Assembly: GCA_903813345.2 (NCBI GenBank)
Contig: CAIIXF020000008.1
Span: 9,389,278-9,453,277, forward strand
Length of the DNA: 64,000 nt
Direction of reading: 5' to 3'
Source of the DNA: Owenia fusiformis
Taxonomy: Eukaryota > Annelida > Polychaeta > Sabellida > Oweniidae
Of this stretch, positions 59,301 through 64,000 are shown in pieces. Below the pieces are notes generated by a model. It made no database searches. It saw only the letters and a list, made by a program, of their open reading frames with translations, and was not told the DNA's origin. The position numbers and the translations under genes are program-made. Numbering within the stretch: the stretch's first letter is position 1; each line of letters opens with the position of its first letter.

Positions 59301-61903
59301 CCAATGGCAGGGGGGGGTTCTAGGAACCAACAAGGGGGGGGGGGCTCAAATTTCAGGTCAGATAAAAACACTTCTGCGCTCGCGCAGAATTTTTTTTCAA
59401 ATTTTGAGGCCCATTTTCTTCAAAAGTAGGACTGAAATTGAAAATAAGGCCCAGTAATGACCAAAAAGGCCCACCTTTTGGGCCCAACCAAGGAGGGGGG
59501 GGGGGGGGCGGGCCACCATTGCATGATTGCCATTTACTGAACACAGCTGGCTCAAAAGCCAGCTGACAAACCGTTAAAATATACCGTCTTGTGAAGTGGT
59601 TTTCTCCAACTTCCAGCAAGGGCGCTGGAATAAGAAACGGTATTTAAGAAGATAATTGAATGTAACTTGCCCTTTTCATGACGAGTGGTGACAAAAAGTC
59701 CCACTTTGTGTGTAATTGCAGTTAAAGTGGAGAAATTCCAGATCTGGCGCGCACCATTTTTTAACTTTTTGCACATGCATGCTCATGCGCATTGTACTTT
59801 TTATCCCCATGGGTATTACCGTTCAAAGATCACGTGACTATTCATATTTAGCTAACGCGAGTTATTTTGTAGCAAATTTTTACTTTCGAAAGTCATGAGA
59901 TCTTGCGAGACCTAAAATGGCTGGAATCTAAATTCAAAAGTTTTGTTGTCTAATAGAACATTGATTTACTACAACAACAGACTGTTGAAGGAACAAAATA
60001 AGGTAACAACAAATAAATTATGTATTGATTCAAATATATAGCGTATTATAAACGCTACTCAGCACAGCGTTTAGTCAAAATGGGCTCGATTTATTCTCTT
60101 CAAGTACACAAACATCTAACTTCCCAGAGCTGACTTCTGTCAGCTCGGTAGAGTAAGATGCCATCTATTTTCCATTAATATGGAAAAAAAAGTCAATTCA
60201 ACAAGAACAACCCACATGCTATCTATTGCAAGACTTACGCCTGCCACAACCGTCGCCATGTTAATCAGTGTTTTTAAGTAGCGCAAGGATCCTGCAATGA
60301 CCGTGGTAGTGTTAACGTGTAAGCCTGGTATAACCTTGACAGGCTGGCATAACCGTGACAATGCTGTATTATATTGCAAGGCATGTCATGACCCTGGAAG
60401 TGTTATCGTGGAAGCCTGGCGCGACAGTAGCCTTTATTGTGGTTTATAAGCGAATGTGAATATTAATGTATAGTAGTAATTTTGATTTTGACATGATTAA
60501 GGTAGTTAAACACCATGATCATAGTATTAAACTGTTTAATTGTAATGACGATCACTTAAAATTGTTAAGGATATTCCTGGCATTAAAGGGGCAATAAGGA
60601 CTGTAGAGAGAAAATTCGAAAATTTTTATTTTTTCTGAGCTATCAGGTCAATATTTGGCTTAATACCTTCTTTGATATACCTATTTTCATAAAATGTATG
60701 TATAAACTATCAATTTCAGCATTAAGAAGTGTAAATTCAATTCAAAGCTTCTATAAAGGGAGTCCCACTTATAGATTTTTAAGATCCACCATGTTTCAAG
60801 AGGAATATCAGCTGAAATAATGTTCATCCAGAGGGTTTCTTTGTAGATAATGAAAATATATGTTAGTCTTGATGAAATATCCAAACCTAAATATATTTTG
60901 ACACTTTTCGATGATCGTTGAATGGCCCCCCTGCACTATTTGTAGCACCTTTAATGTCATACATATTTACTAGTCATTGCAATACATTATACATGTAATG
61001 GTCATAGTAGGACTAAGCCTAAATTTCTACATTACCACCCTTATACCTGGCCTTGCAATACTATATTACAATGTCACGGTCATACCAGGCTTTGCGATCC
61101 CATAATACATTGTCACGGTCATGCCAGGTTTTCAAATACACATTGTCACGGTCACTTACAGTATAGCAATCATAAATTTCTACATTACCACTCTCATACC
61201 CGAACTTGGAATACTATATCACATTGCCACGGCGGTCATACCAAGCCTTGCAATACTATATTACATTGCCACGGTCATGCCAGGCTTTGCAATACACATT
61301 GTCACGGTTAAAGCAGTCCTAATCGTAAATTTCTACATTACGCTCTCATACCTGAACTTGCAATACTATACTACATTGTCACGGTCATGCCAGGCCTTGC
61401 AGAACTATATAACATTGTCACGGTAATGCCAGGCCTTGCAGTACTACAGTATATTACATTGTCACGGTCATGCCAGGCCTTGCAGTACTATATTACATTG
61501 TCACGGTCATGCCAAGCCTTGCAGAACTATATTACATTGTCACGGTCATGGCAGGCATTGCAATATAATACAGCATTGTCACAGTTATACCAGGCTTTCA
61601 CGATAACATTACCACTGTCATGGCAGGATCCTTGCGCTACTTAAAAACATTGAATAACATGGTAACGGTTACGCAAGGCGTTAGTCTTGCAACAGATAGG
61701 GTCGAACAACCTTATTTTGAACTGATAAAATGGCAAAGAAGTTTTAGCTAAATCACCATCAGATATGTGCAGTTTTTGTCATCACTATCTCCTAACACTG
61801 CAGTTGCATCTTCTTCTAGCTTATTCTCTTCTTCTAAGACGTCTACCATGGATATATGGTCATCAGGTTCGACTTTTTCAGCAATATTTTTGGCGCTTTC
61901 CAT
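53312..61903 (-). CDS. UBR7-like E3 ubiquitin ligase (UBR box + PHD-type finger), 11 exons
   Basis: A complete gene model of about 442 residues (human UBR7 is about 425). Exons in transcript order, all GT-AG and phase-consistent: 61903-61757, 57941-57808, 57592-57532, 57113-57018, 56770-56717, 56012-55907, 55057-54936, 54777-54490, 54167-54005, 53649-53588, 53407-53312. An acidic N-terminus (SMVDVLEEENKLEEDATAVL) precedes the UBR box (YSCVTC ... GMCLACCLVCHEGHDLLEL ... RCDCGNSKFPNFECKL). The PHD-type finger follows (YCTCHRPYPDHDDS ... EMIQCVICEDWYHGRHLG ... MICKDCMAKHEFLWAY). The variable acidic middle (exons 7-8) leads to a conserved C-terminal part (CASCK ... YEERGRTKHGGSQYERG ... FFEGMSSRKRQKVETSIPHF). 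UBR-box proteins bind N-degrons. Mammalian UBR7 is reported to act on or bind histones through its PHD region. Intron 1 is 3.8 kb and full of mobile DNA. Confidence 0.92.
55264..55590. repeat. TGTCACCAC-family element, long copy (UBR7 intron 6)
   Basis: Starts near GGCATTAATGTGACAAAATG followed by TCACCACC, and ends TACAATTTGTCACCC...TTGTGACATAA. The interior 55330-55400 matches 1361-1430 in reverse. The short copies (about 145 bp) lack this interior and may be its deletion derivatives. Confidence 0.55.
56071..56215. repeat. TGTCACCAC-family element (UBR7 intron 5)
   Basis: Begins GGCATTAACATGCAAAATGT and ends AATATGTCATCACGAAAAGT followed by GGTGACATAA, so the ends carry short inverted TGTCA(C/T)CAC repeats. 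Confidence 0.65.
57106..57292. mobile_element. 101-bp insertion flanked by a 43-bp direct repeat that copies the exon 4 acceptor of UBR7
   Basis: 57106-57148 and 57250-57292 are identical over 43 bp. The copy at 57106-57148 spans the 3' splice site and first 8 nt of UBR7 exon 4. The 101 bp between them (57149-57249) matches one arm of the hairpin at 20847. The upstream (distal) acceptor copy therefore duplicates a functional splice site. Confidence 0.85.
58251..58401. repeat. TGTCACCAC-family element (UBR7 intron 1)
   Basis: Begins GGCATTAGCATACAAAATGT and ends AATATGTCACCACTTGGGGT followed by GATGACATAA. Same layout as 56071-56215. Confidence 0.65.
58402..59021. other. UBR7 intron 1, nothing recognised
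   Basis: AT-rich intronic sequence. No exon or defined repeat is supported. Confidence 0.4.
59022..59525. repeat. Head-to-head pair of GGATCC-family elements with G runs
   Basis: Two related halves in opposite orientation. The left ends with TTGTTGGATCCCAGATCTGC; the right begins CAGGGGGGGGTTCTAGGAAC with CAACAAGGGGGGGGGG. Both contain 'ggcccaaaa'/'aaggccc' blocks shared with 11340 and 29625. Open frames here are repeat translations. Confidence 0.6.
59526..60218. other. UBR7 intron 1, middle
   Basis: No exon recognised. Mixed composition with some GC-richer patches near 59730-59780. Nothing more supported. Confidence 0.35.
60219..61699. mobile_element. 1.48-kb element: long inverted ends built of a 39-bp tandem repeat
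   Basis: The left end CTATCTATTGCAAGACTTAC pairs with the right end TTAGTCTTGCAACAGATAG. Pairing continues through GTTTTTAAGTAGCGCAAGGA followed by TCCTG. Inside the arms and across 61020-61600 there is a tandem unit of about 39 bp (ACATTGTCACGGTCATGCCA followed by GGCCTTGCAGTACTATATT). 39 bp is 13 codons, so it gives a fake repetitive open frame (61121-61644). Its right end lies 57 bp from UBR7 exon 1. Confidence 0.75.
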
Positions 61904-62147
61904 TTTCTTTTCAGTTTTGTTTATTTCCTGGAGTCAAACATTCTGGTAATTATATATTTTACAGTTTTTTTTATCTTTATTTGATGAAAAATTCATAATG
62001 ACAATTCATGAATCAAATATTCTATTAAATATACATTGATATTAAGATAAATAACTCTGAAGTATGTATGATATTCATATGTTGAAGTATTTTTGTTTGA
62101 CCTACATTACTATCTTGTACTACTCGAAGTTCAGCTTGGTATAAAAC
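61904..62147. promoter_or_regulatory. Putative bidirectional promoter, UBR7 / H3-like gene
   Basis: 244 bp separate the two divergent start codons. It is AT-rich, with no CpG island, no clear TATA at a useful distance and no obvious histone-gene elements. Either transcript may have additional 5' UTR exons that I cannot see. Confidence 0.5.
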
Positions 62148-62234
62148 ATGGCGAGAACAAAACAGACAGCGAGAAGATGGGGTGGTAATAGGCGTAATAG
62201 GCCACGTAAGCGCCCAAAATCCAACCAAAATAAT
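62148..62234 (+). CDS. First coding exon of an H3-tail protein (candidate divergent H3 variant / cenH3), partial
   Basis: The ATG sits in a good context (AAAACATGG). Translation starts MARTKQTAR: after Met removal, residues 1-8 equal canonical histone H3 (ARTKQTAR). Position 9 is Arg, not Lys, and position 10 is Trp, not Ser. The rest is strongly basic and unlike H3 (GGNRRNRPRKRPKSNQ). The exon ends in phase 0 at AAT|GTAAGT (62234/62235), after 29 codons. An alternative donor GTAAGC follows 62205. No histone-fold exon was found before the window end (1.77 kb), so the identity is open: a CENP-A-like or other H3 variant with a replaced tail, or a non-histone protein mimicking the H3 tail. K4 and R2 are kept, so H3K4 writers and readers could act on it; the K9/S10 marks cannot exist. 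It is head-to-head with UBR7. Confidence 0.65.
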
Positions 62235-62401
62235 GTAAGTACCGAAAATAACCTCGTTTGAATGTATGAAGTGATTTTGGAAGATATTCGTTAATGAGTT
62301 TCAAGCTAAAATGTGAATCGCCAAGACCAATTTCAATTTTTGCAAATAATGATATGAAATATTGTAGATCTAAAATACTGCTAAAATCATAGGCCGCGCC
62401 T
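62235..62401 (+). other. Start of the H3-like gene intron
   Basis: Begins GTAAGTACC. AT-rich, no exon seen. Confidence 0.4.
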
Positions 62402-62552
62402 GGAGAGCCTTAAAATTTAAGGCTCTCTAGCCAAAATGCTAAAGAGCCTTAAATTTTAAGGTTCTTTAGCATTTTGGGCTAAAGAGCCTTAAAATTTAAG
62501 GCTCTTTAGCATTTTGATAGCCAATTCTGCTAGAGAGCCTTAAGGAATTCCA
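62402..62552. repeat. Cluster of GAGCCTTAAAATTTAAGGCTC palindromes
   Basis: Three near-perfect palindromes in 120 bp, joined by 'agccaaaatgctaa' / 'ttagcattttgggct' spacers that are themselves complementary. The whole is framed by GCGCCTGGA and TCCAGGCG. The same motif starts again at the window end (63948-64000). Confidence 0.8.
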
Positions 62553-63636
62553 GGCGACAGAAATGACGAAATATTGCTTCTGGGACAAGATCAAACGACT
62601 TTGACATATTCTATACCCAACCTATTTTGTAATTTAACAATCAGCACAAATATACATACCATATTAGCAGATATCGGACAAATTCAAAAAGAAAATTTTT
62701 TTGATCGATAAAATCACTGATTATTAAACCGGAAGTGACTTCTCTGAGGTCCGCGAAGATGAAGAAGATAACATATAAAGATTTCAGTCATTTCAACTAA
62801 CTTTGCCGTCGATTTGAATGGTTTTAAATGATCTTCTAATGCTCACTATGACTTCTATTAGTACTGTTTTGACTTCCCCACTTCATAAAAAAACATTATC
62901 ACTTTTTGCTCAACTCATAAATTTACATATGTACTTCCGGTCTACCGAGAGAAATAAAAGAACCTTTTCAATCCCCAGTCTAAATTTGGCTTTTTAAAGG
63001 TTCAAACATCGATTTTGAAAAGTAAATGTTTGTTTGTTTGATGTTCATGCATATATCGAAAATATATGTCTCTGGTTCACCAGAGAAGGTGTAAGACCAG
63101 GCAATCACGTATATAGCCAGAAAAATGTTATTTTTACCATTTTATCCACTATAAATCGCAACATCCGTTTAGTAAAGATTTTGATGTATAGACATTAATT
63201 GATGGATTGGAGGCTAGGATAAAAATGTTGTTGTTGTGTTGCACAAGCCGCTGTTTCCTCGGCAGTTCACCTCTTGTACTGTAAATTTTCTTTGTGCTCT
63301 CTCATGTGCTTAAATTCTCACTAGTGAGGAAGACGTTTTTGCAAAATATTATGCAAAAATATCTCGTCCAAGAAAAATTCTAAAAAACATTGAAATGGGC
63401 AATTGGAAGTGTATTCTGTGATGTCCCTGGGCTGATGTCCCTGCATTCACCATAAACTGCGTGAAGATGTGCTGTATCTAGCAGAAACAAGATCCTTTTT
63501 CATCCCCGTCTTCATCATACTTTTTGCTATCTTAAAATGGGATTCCCTGTATTCTATAAGCTTGTGACTATAGCCAAGCCAATACAAGTGATTAATTTCA
63601 TTAAACATTGATGATTGAGCGATGGAGCAAGCCCAA
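62553..63636 (+). other. Downstream of the H3-like exon, no exon found
   Basis: I looked for histone-fold-like coding ('REIR.Y', 'LI...PF.RL') in the plus-strand frames and found none. The sequence is AT-rich. Confidence 0.4.
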
Positions 63637-63800
63637 GAATTCTCGAAAAAATTGTATACATATTTTCCGGAGCTCAGAGAACGAACTTCCGGCTTGTTAT
63701 TCACAATAAAAAAAGTGCTCCATCGGGGAATCGAACCCACGCCGCAGAAGTGGAAAGCCAGCACCCTAACCACTATACCAGACTGTTTTTCCATGATTGC
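63637..63800 (-). mobile_element. tRNA-derived SINE
   Basis: On the minus strand a tRNA-like head shows a Pol III A box (TGGTATAGTGGTTAGGGTGC) and a perfect B box (GGTTCGATTCC, complement of 63727-63737). The anticodon stem is mismatched, so this is not a working tRNA. The anticodon-like triplet TTC hints at a tRNA-Glu origin, but weakly. The tail runs through a T run into 'caagccggaagttcg'. The minus-strand frame across it is a translation of the SINE. Confidence 0.65.
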
Positions 63801-63947
63801 GGAAAGCTTTTGGCAACTCTTTAGTAATATACATGTGTGAAATTTTTAAGTGGCATTCTGGGTTGAAAAACTTTCAAGAGTGTTGTTTTATTGTTCAGAT
63901 GACGAAAACTTCAATAAAAAACAATATGAACACGGATTATAAACACA

Positions 63948-64000
63948 AAGGCTCTCTAGCCAAAACACTATGTTCACAGCTAAATAGCCTTAAATTTTAA
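63948..64000. repeat. Partial GGCTCTCTAGCC / AGCCTTAAATTTTAA palindrome element
   Basis: Shares AAGGCTCTCTAGCCAAAA and AGCCTTAAATTTTAA with the cluster at 62402-62552; cut by the window end. Confidence 0.6.

Noticed and set aside
59101-59457. 118-codon frame next to G runs
   Set aside because: Lies wholly in the GGATCC-family repeat pair, with homopolymer runs and no family resemblance.
61121-61644. Two overlapping repetitive open frames (ITLSRSCQALQ units)
   Set aside because: 39-bp tandem repeat read in frame; the unit is non-coding in the inverted arm and has no protein features.
63719-63786. Functional tRNA gene
   Set aside because: B box and A box are present, but the anticodon stem is mismatched and there is a SINE-like tail; called a tRNA-derived SINE.

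Overview
The window is AT-rich, intron-bearing nuclear DNA from a multicellular animal. The evidence is GT-AG introns, metazoan gene families (UBR7, an NRDP1/RNF41-type RING protein, RNase T2, a luciferase/4CL-type acyl-CoA ligase, LRR-Ig receptors) and a very high load of small DNA transposons, foldbacks and minisatellites. I think a marine invertebrate is most likely, but I cannot fix the phylum from sequence alone.

Layout. (1) 0.6-26.6 kb, + strand: three paralogous LRR-Ig transmembrane receptor genes. Each has a short non-coding first exon, one intron, and one large coding exon that starts at the same splice site (TTGTAG|ACTAGAG...ATG). Their proximal promoters share a GTCATGTGAT element about 105-120 bp upstream of the first donor. 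A multi-exon RNase T2 gene (9.1-11.7 kb) lies between the first and second receptor genes. A palindromic CCATGG-rich satellite (18.2-20.3 kb) abuts the promoter of the third. (2) 29.4-35.2 kb, - strand: a peroxisomal-type acyl-CoA ligase (nine exons found, C-terminal SKL). The stretch with motif A4 was not found. (3) 35.5-35.7 kb: a CpG-rich, promoter-like island. (4) 38.4-39.4 kb, - strand: an intronless NRDP1-like E3 ligase. (5) 39.4-53.2 kb: essentially gene-free, with a 34-bp minisatellite, LINE tails, five-copy-family foldbacks, a nested piggyBac-like MITE and a mariner deletion derivative. (6) 53.3-61.9 kb, - strand: a complete 11-exon UBR7 gene. Its large first intron holds a 1.5-kb inverted-repeat element. 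(7) 62.15 kb, + strand: head-to-head with UBR7, 244 bp away, a first coding exon begins MARTKQTAR. This is the histone H3 N-terminus followed by a different, very basic tail, and it suggests a divergent H3 variant (possibly CENP-A/cenH3) that continues beyond the window.

How the genes relate: the three receptors are a tandem family with shared regulation, variable mucin-like stalks and signs of sequence exchange. UBR7 and the H3-like gene share one short intergenic region, which is suggestive because mammalian UBR7 is linked to histones. The other genes look like unrelated neighbours.
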